Part shown: one piece after another, positions 8,270-18,153 of the stretch | Layout of the letters: each line of letters starts with the position of its first letter | Position numbering within the stretch: the stretch's first letter is position 1 | Assembly (NCBI GenBank): GCA_028280605.1 | Contig: JANQLL010000076.1 | Coordinates: 1 to 41,071 of the forward strand | Origin: Candidatus Gastranaerophilales bacterium | GTDB lineage: Bacteria; Cyanobacteriota; Vampirovibrionia; Gastranaerophilales; JANQFW01 | DNA length: 41,071 bases | Direction: 5' to 3' | Position numbers and translations under genes: made by a program | Notes under the pieces: model-generated | Seen by the model: the letters and a program-made list of their open reading frames with translations, nothing else | Told to the model about the DNA's origin: nothing | Databases searched by the model: none

Positions 8270-9440
8270 TTTAAAACCTAAAATTCGCTTTAAAGGTTTC
8301 ACTGGTGATTGGGAACAATGTAAAATTGAAAATGTTTGTTCTATCTCGACAGGAAAGAGTAATACTCAAGATAAAATCGACGACGGAATATACCCTTTTT
8401 ATGTACGTTCTCCAATTATAGAACGCAGCAACAGATATTTATATGACGAAGAAGCAGTATTAACAGTTGGCGATGGAGTCGGCACAGGCAAAGTTTTTCA
8501 TTATGTTAATGGAAAATACGACTTGCATCAACGTGTATATAGAATGTTTGCATTTACAGAAGATATAAGCGGAAAATATTTTTATTATATTTTTTTTAAT
8601 AACTTTTATGAACGTGTTATGTCCATGACAGCTAAAACATCTGTAGACTCTGTAAGATATGAAATGATTTCAAAAATGGAAATAACTCTTCCTTCAACAA
8701 AAGAACAACTTAAACTAACGGCATTACTTGACAACTTAGACAACCTTATCAATCTCCACCAAAGTAAATACGACAAACTGGTAAACATAAAAAAAGCAAT
8801 GCTCGAAAAAATGTTTCCAAAAAACGGGAGCAAGGTGCCAGAAATTAGGTTTAAAGGCTTTACTGACGATTGGGAACATAAAAAATTTGGCAATTGTGTT
8901 TTAATTCAACGAGGTGGCTCGCCAAGACCAATTGAAAATTATCTAACAATTGATGAAAATGGAATAAATTGGATTAAAATAGGGGATGTTTCTGTAGGTT
9001 CAAGATATATAACAAATACTAAAGAAAAAATAATTGCTGATGGAGAAAAAAATTCGAGACGAGTATTAAAGGGTGATTTAATACTATCTAATTCAATGAG
9101 TTTTGGTAGGCCATATATTTTATTAATAGATGGGTGTATCCATGACGGTTGGCTCTTAATACGTGATGATAAGAAATTTTTTGATGTAGAGTATCTCTTG
9201 CAATTACTTTCTTCAGATTACATGTTTAAGCAATACAAATCATTAGCAGCAGGTGGAGTGGTAAACAATCTTAACAGCGAGTTAGTTAAATCTACTACAA
9301 TTGTTATTCCTAATAAAAATGAACAGCAAAAAATCGGAGACTTTTTTAAAAACCTAGATAACCTTATTGCTCTTCATCAACGTAAATACGACAAATTGCT
9401 AAACATAAAAAAAGCAATGCTCGAAAAAATGTTTGTATAA
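8256..9440 (+). CDS. hsdS: Type I restriction-modification specificity subunit HsdS
   Basis: The frame is open from 8181, but ATG at 8256 is preceded by AGGGG (8245-8249) and gives MSKNNLKPKIRFKGF, a typical HsdS start; product 394 residues. Two target-recognition domains are visible, each introduced by xIRFKGFTxDWE and closed by KYDKLxNIKKAMLEKMF, the half-subunit repeat of HsdS. Each domain reads half of a bipartite DNA target and positions HsdM and HsdR. The repeated helix segments are identical over 35 bp at DNA level, which could permit recombination of recognition domains. Confidence 0.93.
   Translation: MSKNNLKPKIRFKGFTGDWEQCKIENVCSISTGKSNTQDKIDDGIYPFYVRSPIIERSNRYLYDEEAVLTVGDGVGTGKVFHYVNGKYDLHQRVYRMFAFTEDISGKYFYYIFFNNFYERVMSMTAKTSVDSVRYEMISKMEITLPSTKEQLKLTALLDNLDNLINLHQSKYDKLVNIKKAMLEKMFPKNGSKVPEIRFKGFTDDWEHKKFGNCVLIQRGGSPRPIENYLTIDENGINWIKIGDVSVGSRYITNTKEKIIADGEKNSRRVLKGDLILSNSMSFGRPYILLIDGCIHDGWLLIRDDKKFFDVEYLLQLLSSDYMFKQYKSLAAGGVVNNLNSELVKSTTIVIPNKNEQQKIGDFFKNLDNLIALHQRKYDKLLNIKKAMLEKMFV
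8782..8816 (+). repeat. 35-bp perfect direct repeat in hsdS, copy 1
   Basis: Identical to 9400-9434. It encodes NIKKAMLEKMF at the end of the first half-subunit. The copies are 618 bp apart, a multiple of three, so recombination between them would delete or exchange one recognition domain in frame. Confidence 0.85.
9400..9434 (+). repeat. 35-bp perfect direct repeat in hsdS, copy 2
   Basis: Second copy of 8782-8816, at the extreme 3' end of hsdS, encoding the same helix of the central/C-terminal conserved region. Confidence 0.85.
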
Positions 9441-9475
9441 TTTTTTTCAAACTTTAACAGGAAGGAGTAAATAAT

Positions 9476-10084
9476 ATGGCTCTCAAAAACAAATTTGGAA
9501 TTACCGACCCTGCCGAACTTGCAAGAACTGAAGAAAAAATTAGCAAAAAAAAAGCTGTAGAATTATTTGAGTATGGAATTTTAGACAAATTGGAGCCGGG
9601 AAAATTTTCTGCGCTGGCAGAAATTCACAAATATCTTTTTGGGGAAATATATGATTTTGCAGGTATAGTACGTGATGTCAATATTGCCAAGGGTAATTTC
9701 AGATTTGCACCGGTTATGTATTTAAAAGCAGCATTAATTCATATAGATGAAATGCCTCAATCAACATATGACGAGATAATAGAAAAATATGTTGAAATGA
9801 ATGCAGCGCACCCGTTTCGTGAGGGCAACGGACGTAGTACAAGAATTTGGTTAGATGTAATACTAAAAAAAGAACTGGGACAGGTAATAGATTGGAGCCC
9901 GGTTGATAAAAACGATTATCTTTTAGCTATGGAGAGAAGTCCTATAAAAGATGTTGAAATAAAACATTTATTAAAAAAGGCTTTAACAGATAAAATTAAC
10001 GATAGAGAAATCTATATGAAGGGCATTGATACAAGTTACTATTACGAAGGATACACTATTTTCAAAGCAGAAGAATTAGAATAG
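9476..10084 (+). CDS. fic: Fic/DOC family protein, probably autoinhibited class III AMP-transferase
   Basis: Protein of 202 residues with a complete Fic motif, [12 protein letters not shown] at 112-123 (catalytic H112, phosphate-binding GNGR). A flap region lies near FRFAP at 75-79. The C-terminus carries S187-Y-Y-Y-E191-G192, matching the [S/T]xxxE[G/N] inhibitory helix; a C-terminal position defines class III Fic enzymes, whose Glu blocks ATP placement until relieved. Active Fic enzymes transfer AMP (or other nucleotide parts) to Ser, Thr or Tyr of a target. A strong AGGAAGGAG precedes ATG. It sits 35 bp after hsdS and 37 bp before hsdR, inside the restriction operon. The target is unknown. 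Confidence 0.9.
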   Translation: MALKNKFGITDPAELARTEEKISKKKAVELFEYGILDKLEPGKFSALAEIHKYLFGEIYDFAGIVRDVNIAKGNFRFAPVMYLKAALIHIDEMPQSTYDEIIEKYVEMNAAHPFREGNGRSTRIWLDVILKKELGQVIDWSPVDKNDYLLAMERSPIKDVEIKHLLKKALTDKINDREIYMKGIDTSYYYEGYTIFKAEELE

Positions 10085-10121
10085 CAATTTTAATATTTTA
10101 CGATAAGAGGTACAAATCACT

Positions 10122-13100
10122 ATGACATTTCAAAAAGAATCCCATTTTGAAGAAGCCCTGATTGAACTGCTTTCAAAAAAAGGCTGGGAAACAGATGTTT
10201 TAAAAAATCCTACTGAAGAAGATTTGATAAAAAATTGGGCAAATATTCTTTTTGATAATAACAGAGGCATCGACCGTTTGAGTGATTTTCCATTAACAGA
10301 CGGGGAAATGCAACAAATCATCGAGCAAATTACAACTTTAAGAACCCCTTTAAAACTTAATGGGTTTATTAACGGAAAAACTGTTGCCATTATTCGTGAT
10401 AATCCTGATGACAAACAGCACTTTGGAAAAGAAATAAGCCTTAAAATATACGACCGTAGAGAAATTGCCGCAGGACAAAGCCGTTATCAGATTGTTCAAC
10501 AGCCTAAATTTAAAAGCAGATCAAAGGTATTAAATGATCGGCGCGGTGATTTAATGCTTTTAATCAATGGTATGCCGGTTGTTCATATAGAATTAAAACG
10601 TAGTGGCGTTTCAGTCAGTCAGGCTCACAATCAAATAGAAAAATACGCCAGTGAAGGAATATTTACAGGTTTATTTTCATTGATTCAGGTTTTTGTTGCT
10701 ATGGAACCGAATGAAACCGTATATTTTGCAAACCCGGGACCTGACGGCAAATTCAACAAAGATTTTTATTTCCACTGGGCTGATTTTAATAACGAACCGA
10801 TAAATGACTGGAAAGGCATAGCCTCTTCACTTCTATCAATTCCTATGGCACATCAATTAATCGGATTCTACACCGTTGCGGATAACGCTGACGGGGTTCT
10901 TAAAGTTATGCGCAGCTATCAATACTATGCAGCAAATGCTATTTCTGACAAAGTAGCAAAAATAAAGTGGGATGGAAACAACTTGCCGGGTGGGTATATC
11001 TGGCACACTACAGGCTCAGGAAAGACTATGACAAGTTTCAAATCTGCACAACTGATTGCCAACTCAAAAGATGCAGATAAAGTTATCTTCCTTATGGACA
11101 GGATAGAGCTTGGAATACAATCACTAAACGAATATCGTGCTTTTGCTGAAGACAATGAATCTGTTCAGGCAACCGAAAATACAGGAGTTTTGATTACAAA
11201 ATTAAAAAGTCATGACCCTGCAAATACTTTGATTGTTACATCCATTCAAAAAATGAGTAATATAAAAGACGAAGAAGGTGGACTAAACGCTCATGATATT
11301 GACTTAATGAATTCAAAAAGAATAGTTTTTATTGTAGATGAAGCACATAGGTCAACTTTCGGCGATATGCTAATAACAATAAAGAATACTTTTACCGGGG
11401 CTATATTTTTTGGCTTTACAGGAACTCCGATTCATGAAGAAAACCAAAGAAAAATGAACACAACCACAACCGTATTCGGTGATGAATTACACCGCTACAG
11501 CATAGCAGACGGAATTCGTGATAAAAATGTCCTCGGATTTGACCCTTATAAAGTTTCAACTTATAAAGACAAAGATTTAAGAAGAGCCGTAGCGTTAGAA
11601 AAAGCAAAAGCCCGAAGCGAAGAAGAAGCAATCAAAGACCCTAAAAAAAGTGCGATATATTACAAATATATGGACGCCTCCCAGGTTAAAACGGCAGGGT
11701 ATTTTGATCATAGCGGGCGTTATCTAAAAGGAATTGAAGACAAATTGCCAAGGTCTCAATATGAGAGAATTGAACATCAAAAAATGGTCATCACAGACAT
11801 AATGGAAAATTGGGTAAGACTCAGCCATAACAACAAATTTCATGCAATTTTTGCGACAAGCAGCATTCCCGAAGCAATTGATTATTATAGACTTTTAAAA
11901 GAATCAATGCCTCAATTAAAAGTCACTTGTCTTTTTCACCCCAACATAAGTAATGAAGACGGTAGCTTTAAAGAATATAAAGGAATGAAAGTCGCACTAT
12001 TCAAAGAGCAAGGGCTTATTGAAATAATTGAAGATTACAATAAAAAGTATGCGCAAAATTTTACTATTCCTAATCATGCTAAGTTCAAAAAAGATATTGC
12101 AGCGAGGCTTGCTCACAAAGAGCCATATATACGGATTGAAAATACACCTGAAAAGCAAATAGATTTATTAATTGTAGTCGACCAAATGCTTACAGGCTTT
12201 GACTCTAAATGGATTAATACATTATATATTGATAAAATACTCCAATATGAAAATATTATTCAAGCATTTTCACGTACTAACCGTTTGTTTGGTCCTGATA
12301 AACCTTTTGGAACAATTAGGTATTACAAAAAACCTCATACGATGGAACAAAATATTGAGATGGCTGTAAAATTGTATTCAGGTGATAAGCCTATAGGTTT
12401 GTTCGCCGAAAAACTGGAATATAATTTGAATAAAATGAATTCAATATATGAGGAGATTTTCCAGCTGTTTAATATTTCAGGAATTCAAAACTTTGAAAAA
12501 TTGCCGGAAGGTACTTCTGAACGAGGAAAGTTCGCATCCTTATTTAAAGAGTTTAACTCTTATTTAGAAGCTGCAAAAATTCAGGGCTTTAAATGGAATT
12601 CATCGTCAATAGCAGATATGAAACTTGATGAAAATACCTATTTAATTTTGGCACTTAGATATAAAGAACTATTCAATGCCACTAGAGCCGGTGACTTTGA
12701 TGATGTTCCATTTGAGGTTGATGGCTATTTAACCGAAATTGATACAGGTGTTATTGATGCAAATTATATGAATTCTCGTTTTGAAAAATATTTAAAAAAT
12801 CTTCAACAAGGAAATATCGATGAAGAACAAATGCAAAAGACATTGGATGATTTGCATAAGTCATTTGCTATACTAACTCAAGAAGAACAAAAATATGCAA
12901 ATATTTTCCTCCATGATGTTCAAAGCGGTAATATTATAGTAGAAGACGGTAAGAGCATAAGAGATTATATTAACCGGTATCAATTTGAAGCAAAAAATGA
13001 CCAAATTTATCGCCTTTCAAATGCTTTGGGATTAGATGAAACTAAGCTTCGAAACATAATGAATTCAGGCGTAAATGAATATAATATAAACGAGTTTGGA

Positions 13101-13253
13101 CGTTTTGACGATTTAAAAAGTTCTGTAGATAAAAACAAAGCAAAAGATTATTTTGAAAAGTTAAAAAAGTCAAAAATTCCACCTTATAAAATAAATATAA
13201 AAATACATAACCTACTTAAAGAGTTTATAATTAAAGGAGGATTTGAAGTATAA
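10122..13253 (+). CDS. hsdR: Type I restriction endonuclease/translocase subunit HsdR
   Basis: Protein of 1043 residues, normal for HsdR. The N-terminal PD-(D/E)xK nuclease shows D143 and E157-L-K159 (RGDLMLL, HIELKRSG). The superfamily 2 motor follows: Walker A HTTGSGKT at 295-302, DEAH at 406-409 (VDEAHRSTFG), TGTP at about 435, and helicase domain 2 with QAFSRTNR. The helical C-terminus binds HsdM. It translocates DNA with ATP and cuts far from unmethylated sites. AAGAGG precedes ATG 10122. All motifs are intact, so the system looks functional. Last gene of the operon. Confidence 0.95.
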   Translation: MTFQKESHFEEALIELLSKKGWETDVLKNPTEEDLIKNWANILFDNNRGIDRLSDFPLTDGEMQQIIEQITTLRTPLKLNGFINGKTVAIIRDNPDDKQHFGKEISLKIYDRREIAAGQSRYQIVQQPKFKSRSKVLNDRRGDLMLLINGMPVVHIELKRSGVSVSQAHNQIEKYASEGIFTGLFSLIQVFVAMEPNETVYFANPGPDGKFNKDFYFHWADFNNEPINDWKGIASSLLSIPMAHQLIGFYTVADNADGVLKVMRSYQYYAANAISDKVAKIKWDGNNLPGGYIWHTTGSGKTMTSFKSAQLIANSKDADKVIFLMDRIELGIQSLNEYRAFAEDNESVQATENTGVLITKLKSHDPANTLIVTSIQKMSNIKDEEGGLNAHDIDLMNSKRIVFIVDEAHRSTFGDMLITIKNTFTGAIFFGFTGTPIHEENQRKMNTTTTVFGDELHRYSIADGIRDKNVLGFDPYKVSTYKDKDLRRAVALEKAKARSEEEAIKDPKKSAIYYKYMDASQVKTAGYFDHSGRYLKGIEDKLPRSQYERIEHQKMVITDIMENWVRLSHNNKFHAIFATSSIPEAIDYYRLLKESMPQLKVTCLFHPNISNEDGSFKEYKGMKVALFKEQGLIEIIEDYNKKYAQNFTIPNHAKFKKDIAARLAHKEPYIRIENTPEKQIDLLIVVDQMLTGFDSKWINTLYIDKILQYENIIQAFSRTNRLFGPDKPFGTIRYYKKPHTMEQNIEMAVKLYSGDKPIGLFAEKLEYNLNKMNSIYEEIFQLFNISGIQNFEKLPEGTSERGKFASLFKEFNSYLEAAKIQGFKWNSSSIADMKLDENTYLILALRYKELFNATRAGDFDDVPFEVDGYLTEIDTGVIDANYMNSRFEKYLKNLQQGNIDEEQMQKTLDDLHKSFAILTQEEQKYANIFLHDVQSGNIIVEDGKSIRDYINRYQFEAKNDQIYRLSNALGLDETKLRNIMNSGVNEYNINEFGRFDDLKSSVDKNKAKDYFEKLKKSKIPPYKINIKIHNLLKEFIIKGGFEV

Positions 13254-13384
13254 TTCTCGAAATTTTTTTAATATTTATTTAAAGGTAAAGGTGGTACATT
13301 TTTACGCAGGTACCCGGTACTCTTTTAGGACTAGCATTTACACATTTGCTTTTTCGCAAGTATGATTTCAGTTATTTACATAAA

Positions 13385-13426
13385 AAAAACCTCCATAACT
13401 ACTTACAGTAGATATTGGAGGTTTTT
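13385..13426. terminator. Bidirectional rho-independent terminator
   Basis: AAAAACCTCCA at 13385-13395 pairs perfectly with TGGAGGTTTTT at 13416-13426, and an inner CTAC/GTAG stem extends it. A-tract and T-tract on the two sides make it work on both strands. It lies between convergent hsdR and the leftward gene ending at 13477. The remainder of 13254-13476 shows nothing else. Confidence 0.85.
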
Positions 13427-13476
13427 ATATGGTTATTTAATATTAATTTATACAGGAAGATTAATTTTATTCTTAA

Positions 13477-14718
13477 TTATTTAAAGAAATCGCCGAAGGG
13501 GGGATCAGGCTTGTTATCATCGTCATCATTATTCCAATGCCAATCGCCCGGATGGCTAGGCGGACCATCATTATTCCAGTCCCAGTCGCCACTATAGTTT
13601 TCTTGGTGCTGGTCAATTAAATCCCTGATCCAGTCAAACCAGCTGTAGTTATCATCACTATCATCATTATTGTTTTGCTGAGCGTTAGTTTCGATATCAA
13701 GATTGTTAGCTAAAATTTCTGTGTTATAGCTATCAGGTAATATATCAAAATATGTACCATCTCTATAAATATCGACTTGCTTTGCAATTTCTTCTTTTTC
13801 AGTATCTGTTAAATCTGTATCATTATAAATATTTTTTAATTCATTAATAAGAATTTTTGTTTCATTGGTTTCTACAGGTACTGGCACTGGTGGTGGCGGT
13901 GGAGTATAGTCATCATCATCGTCATCATCGTCATCATCGTCGTCATCGTCGTCACGGCGTCCACCACCGGAATAAGGAGGTGGTACATCTTCAGGTTTTG
14001 CTGCAACTTCTTCTATTCGTTTAGAGATTGCTTTAATTTCGTGACGTCTTCTGCTGTCAACTCTATACTCAATGCTTTCGCCTAATGAGATAATGTCATT
14101 AACATACTGTTCAATAACTTTTTTAAGATCTTGCTTGTTGCCTAATTTATTTAAAAGTTCTATAGTAGCATCACTTAGATCAACAGCAATTTCACCGTCT
14201 TTAGAAAGTTCAAGACTAACGTTTAAGTCGTTTATAACTTTTAACAATGGATCATTTGCTGTGACAATCAAATCGTCTTTTGCAACATATTCGTTTATTG
14301 TCTCTTTATAGCTATTGATAGCTGACAATAAATCGCTTATGTCATTTTCATTTTCAGTGTTTTTTTTAACAACTTCTTCCAGTTGGTCTACGTACATATT
14401 TAAGACCGTAATATGATCTTTTATATCACCGTAGGAGCCACTGGTTTCAATCATTTTATTGTTTTTTAAGCCTTCTAATATAGCTTTTTCTGTAGGAGCT
14501 ACATATTTTTCGCCCTCTACAATAATTTCTGTGTTGCTTAATACTGTTTTTGGGTCTTCGGTAAATCTGTGTCGATTTTCGTTAAAAGTTGCGTCAACCT
14601 GCTTGTTTCCAAAATAAGCAGAGATTTGAGCTCCAAAACCTTCAAGTGCGACAATACTTACCAAGAAGACAAGGCAGCTTATAAGCACAAAATCAATTGA
14701 TACGCTTCCTTTTCTCAA
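13477..14718 (-). CDS. Acidic surface protein with a type IVb-pilin-like (Flp/TadE-like) N-terminus
   Basis: Protein of 413 residues starting at TTG 14718, with GGGAG six bases upstream. The N-terminus MRKGSVSIDFVLISCLVFLV is like a short type III (prepilin peptidase) signal: a basic leader, Gly4 before the cut, acidic D8 at the +5 position (usually Glu), then a hydrophobic helix and GFGAQISAYF, as in Flp-type pilins. At about 33 kDa or more it is far longer than Flp (~50-70 residues). The middle is helical and charged; a run of about 15 Asp (near 253-267) sits between Gly/Arg-rich and Pro-rich segments; the end repeats GDWxWNND. It may be a minor pilin or calcium-binding surface protein. No other Tad genes are in view. 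Confidence 0.6.
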   Translation of the reverse strand: MRKGSVSIDFVLISCLVFLVSIVALEGFGAQISAYFGNKQVDATFNENRHRFTEDPKTVLSNTEIIVEGEKYVAPTEKAILEGLKNNKMIETSGSYGDIKDHITVLNMYVDQLEEVVKKNTENENDISDLLSAINSYKETINEYVAKDDLIVTANDPLLKVINDLNVSLELSKDGEIAVDLSDATIELLNKLGNKQDLKKVIEQYVNDIISLGESIEYRVDSRRRHEIKAISKRIEEVAAKPEDVPPPYSGGGRRDDDDDDDDDDDDDDDYTPPPPPVPVPVETNETKILINELKNIYNDTDLTDTEKEEIAKQVDIYRDGTYFDILPDSYNTEILANNLDIETNAQQNNNDDSDDNYSWFDWIRDLIDQHQENYSGDWDWNNDGPPSHPGDWHWNNDDDDNKPDPPFGDFFK

Positions 14719-14746
14719 TTTTATCTCCCTGTATATTTTTTAACCT

Positions 14747-14815
14747 AAATTATATATTCCACGTTTTAGCAAATTTTAAACACAATTTTGTGATTAATTT
14801 ACATTTCTTAACGAG
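14747..14815 (-). promoter_or_regulatory. Probable promoter of the pilin-like gene, block copy 1
   Basis: Read leftward, this block contains ATGTAAATT, GTTTAAAATTT, AACGTGGAATA and TATAAT (minus strand, 14754-14749), 31-36 bases before the TTG start. The block recurs at 15203-15275 with the same order of elements, which supports a conserved promoter or operator. No consensus -35 is present at 17 bp, so an activator may be needed. Confidence 0.45.
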
Positions 14816-15202
14816 AAAAATAAATTTTTACTGTTAAATTTTAGGTTTTTCAGTTTATTTGAGAGATAAATTTTTAGTAAGTAGCTGTTTGATTGGAAGA
14901 AGCTGGTATTATTTTTTATGTTATGGGTAATTATAATATTTAAGCCTTTTAAATGTCCAGAGTTTCTTTCTATAGCTGGTTACAGATTTATATCAAATTA
15001 TTGTTCGGTATTTTATTTTTATCATAAAACTTTGTATACGTTACTTGCCAGTTTTTTCAATTTTTAATAAACATTGTAGGGTAGGGAAACTGTAAAGAAT
15101 TTCATTAGGTTAAAAAAGAGAGAAAGAAATAAAATTGTAATAACTAAATATCGGGAGAAATTTTACATTAAATCATTTTTTTTATACGTTAACAAATATC
15201 TT

Positions 15203-15275
15203 ATATTATATTTATTCCACGTTTGAAAAATTTTTAAACAGATTTTTTAAGTAAATTTACATTTTTTAAAATTTA
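15203..15275 (-). promoter_or_regulatory. Second copy of the promoter-like block
   Basis: Shares AAATGTAAATT, TGTTTAAAAATTT, AAACGTGGAATA and TATAAT (minus strand 15210-15205) with 14747-14815, about 455 bp upstream. If active, it would transcribe leftward through 15200-14750, where no protein gene is visible, giving a long leader or a small RNA. Confidence 0.35.
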
Positions 15276-15515
15276 ATAGATTTAGTTTAGAGTTCTTAAT
15301 ATATAATTTAAGTATTAGAAGTCAAAAAAAGTAAAAAAAATCTTAAGTATAAATAGTTGCTTTTACTTAAAATAACTTGATTTGCAGCTTGGATAATTTA
15401 ATTGTAGAGTATGCAAAATATAATAAAACTCCTACAACTTTAGAATCAAAATTAGGATAATTAAAAACACTAAAAATTTAAACTTTTAGATAAACCTATT
15501 CATATTTCTTAATAT

Positions 15516-18153
15516 TTATTTGACATTTCTGATAAACTTGTCGATCTCTACGAATAAGATCACACTTGAGGCAACCAGAATATTTATACCCCAAGTATGT
15601 GCGTCTAGCTCGGTAGTATGGAAAATATATTGAAATGCTGGCAAGTTTAGTGCTAAAATTTCTGCAATTAAAGAAACAAATAAGCTTATTAATAAAAACG
15701 GATTAGAAAATGCATCAAGTTTAAACACGGATACATTAAACGATCTGGCATTCCAAACCTGGAATAATTGGAAAAATACCATGGTATTCATTGGCTGCTG
15801 TTCGTGCATATAAAAGTGATTTGCCCTGATTAAGCATAAACCAGAATACGAATAAGGTTCCAATGCCTATTACCAGACCGACGACAACAAGCCTTTTAAG
15901 TAAAAAGTCGTTAATGATATTTTCTTTAGGATCTCTTGGTGAGGCTTTTTTTAATAATTTTTCGCCGGGTTCGTATGCCAGAGCTACGTCTTGGATGCCA
16001 TTTGTTACTAAGTTAATCCATAATACTTGTGTTGCCAAAAATGGCAAAGGCAAATTTAATAATAATGATGCTAAAATCACCAGCGACATGCCGCATGCTG
16101 TCCCTAATAAAAAGAAAATAACTTTTTGAATATTATCATAAATAGTACGGCCTACAATAACAGCATCGTATATAGAAGAAAAATTATCATCTTTTAGAAT
16201 TATATCTGAGGCTTCTTTAGCAACATCGGTTCCTGCTTTGCCCATTGCAACACCTATATTTGCTTTTTTAAGCGCAGGGGCATCATTGATACCATCGCCG
16301 GTTACTGCAACAATATTACTCTTTTTTTGTAACAGGCTAACGATTTTTAATTTATGATGAGGTGAGACCCTTGCAAATACCTGAACATTATCAATATTTT
16401 TTTCTAAATAATCATCTTCATTATTATCAATATCAGCACCGGTCATGACGAGTTTGTCGGGTTTAAGTAAGCCTATTTGCTTTGCAATTGCACGTGCGGT
16501 AATTTTATGGTCACCTGTTAGCATTATAGTGTGTATATTTGATTTTTCTGTACTTTCAATTGATTCAGCTACTGTTTGCTTTGGTGGATCAATTATACAT
16601 TGAAACCCGGAAAAGCTTAGATTTTTAATAGTTTCTGACTCTAAGTCCAATAAGTTAGGCTTTATATTGTAGGATAGAGGCTTATAAGCAAAACCCAGTA
16701 CTCTTAATCCGGCATCTGCAAATTTTGTATATTCATCTTTTAGTGCTTGATTCTCTGCTTGACTGGAAAACTCTAATATTTTTTCCGGGCTGCCTTTGGT
16801 GAATATATAGTATCCGGTATTGTGCTTATACAAGCTGGACATGAATTGTCTTGCCGAATTAAACGGTATTTCATCTATTAATTCAAATTCGCAGCGGCAA
16901 GATTCGGGTTTTATACCGTATTTCATTGCAGCTGCAATTAGCGATGCTTCTGTCGGGTCACCGTCAATTTTCCAGTCTCCATTCTCCCTAAATAAGTCTG
17001 TGCTATTACAAAGTACCCCTGTTATCAATAGTTGATACAAGTCATGATCATCAGTAACTTCTGCTTCTTTATGATAAATGTTACCTTCCGGGCTGTAACC
17101 ACTACCACTGAAAGAGTAAACTTTATTATTAGCAAAGGCGCTTGTAACTGTCATTTGATTCTCTGTTATTGTACCAGTCTTATCTGAACATATATAATTG
17201 CAACTGCCCAATGTTTCTACTGCTATTAATTTTCTTACTATTGCGTTTTTACGCGCCATCTGATTAATACCCAGAGCCATTGTAATAGTTATTACAACCG
17301 GTAGGCCTTCTGGAATTACTGATACGATCATACTAATGGAAAAAAGCACAATTTCATTCAGGGCGATTTTTTTGAATAAGCCAATTATTACAACGATAAC
17401 TGACAGGGCTATAGTTATTATACCTACGTATTTACTAAATACTGCAAGTTTTTTTTGTAGAGGTGTTAGCTCTTTTTGGGTTGTTTTAACTTCTTTTGAG
17501 ATTTTGCCCAGTTCTGTGTGCTCTCCCGTTGCGACTACTAAGCCTTTTCCTTTTCCTTGGGTTACCACTGTACCCATAAAAGCCATGTTTTTTTGATCAG
17601 CTGAAGGTAAGTTGACCCCCTCTATTGCATTAGTGGTTTTTGCGATTGAAACAGATTCCCCTGTTAGCATTGACTCGTCTATTTCAAGCTCTTTTGTGGA
17701 GAAAATACGAATATCTGCGGGTATTTTGTTGCTGGCTGTCAGTACAATAACATCACCTTGGAGCAGGTCTTGAGACTCTATTCGCTGTTCTTTGCCTTCT
17801 CTAATAACGATTGCTTTTGGAGACGCGAGTTGTTTTATGGCTTGCATTGCTTTTTCGGCTTTGAATTCTTGAATAAAGCCGATAATTGTATTTATTAATA
17901 CAACCAGCAAAATTACCATTGTATCAATATAATGATGAATGGTTATTGTGAATACGGCTGCTATTAGTAATATATATACAAGGGGGTCTTTCATTTGATG
18001 AAAAAATAGAAACATTAAAGAAGATTTATCTTCTTGAGTTATTATGTTTTTTCCGTATTTTTTCAGTCTTAGTTTCGCCTCTTCCCAGCTTAGCCCTTCT
18101 TCGTTGACCTCAAACTCTTTAAACAGCTCTTCAACAGATTTGTTATAAAACAT
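15516..18153 (-). pseudogene. P2-type cation-transporting ATPase (Ca2+-ATPase-like), interrupted by one frameshift
   Basis: The main frame (to 15736) has an N-terminal cation ATPase domain, PEGLPVVITITMALG in M4, phosphorylation motif SDKTGTITENQ (Asp near 324), TGDGINDAPAL hinge and M6 NLVTNGIQDVALAYEPGE. It runs through YARTAA, then off family into a stop. The expected continuation, NTMVFFQLFQVWNARSFNVSVF and the last membrane helices, is in the next frame, ending at 15516. One extra base near 15790-15793 explains this; no homopolymer is there. It is either a recent pseudogene or an assembly error. ATG 18153 (GGAG six bases upstream) is a better start than ATG 18165. M6 has Asn where SERCA-type pumps have the Asp of NLVTDG, so the ion is uncertain. 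Confidence 0.85.

Larger units (their letters stand above)
14719..15515. other. 797-bp intergenic region without a protein gene
   Basis: Apart from the two promoter-like blocks I find no open frame with a ribosome site on either strand. At 15461-15489, read leftward, CTAAAA-TTTTAG followed by TGTTTTTAA could be a weak terminator for the upstream ATPase gene. The rest is very AT-rich. Confidence 0.5.

Noticed and set aside
13415..13597. 60-codon rightward frame
   Set aside because: It starts in the terminator and overlaps antisense the end of the pilin-like gene; its low-complexity protein mirrors the acidic repeats.
13917..13962. TCA/GTC triplet repeat as a microsatellite or CRISPR-like feature
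   Set aside because: It is the in-frame GAT/GAC Asp run of the pilin-like gene; no spacers or repeat units are present.
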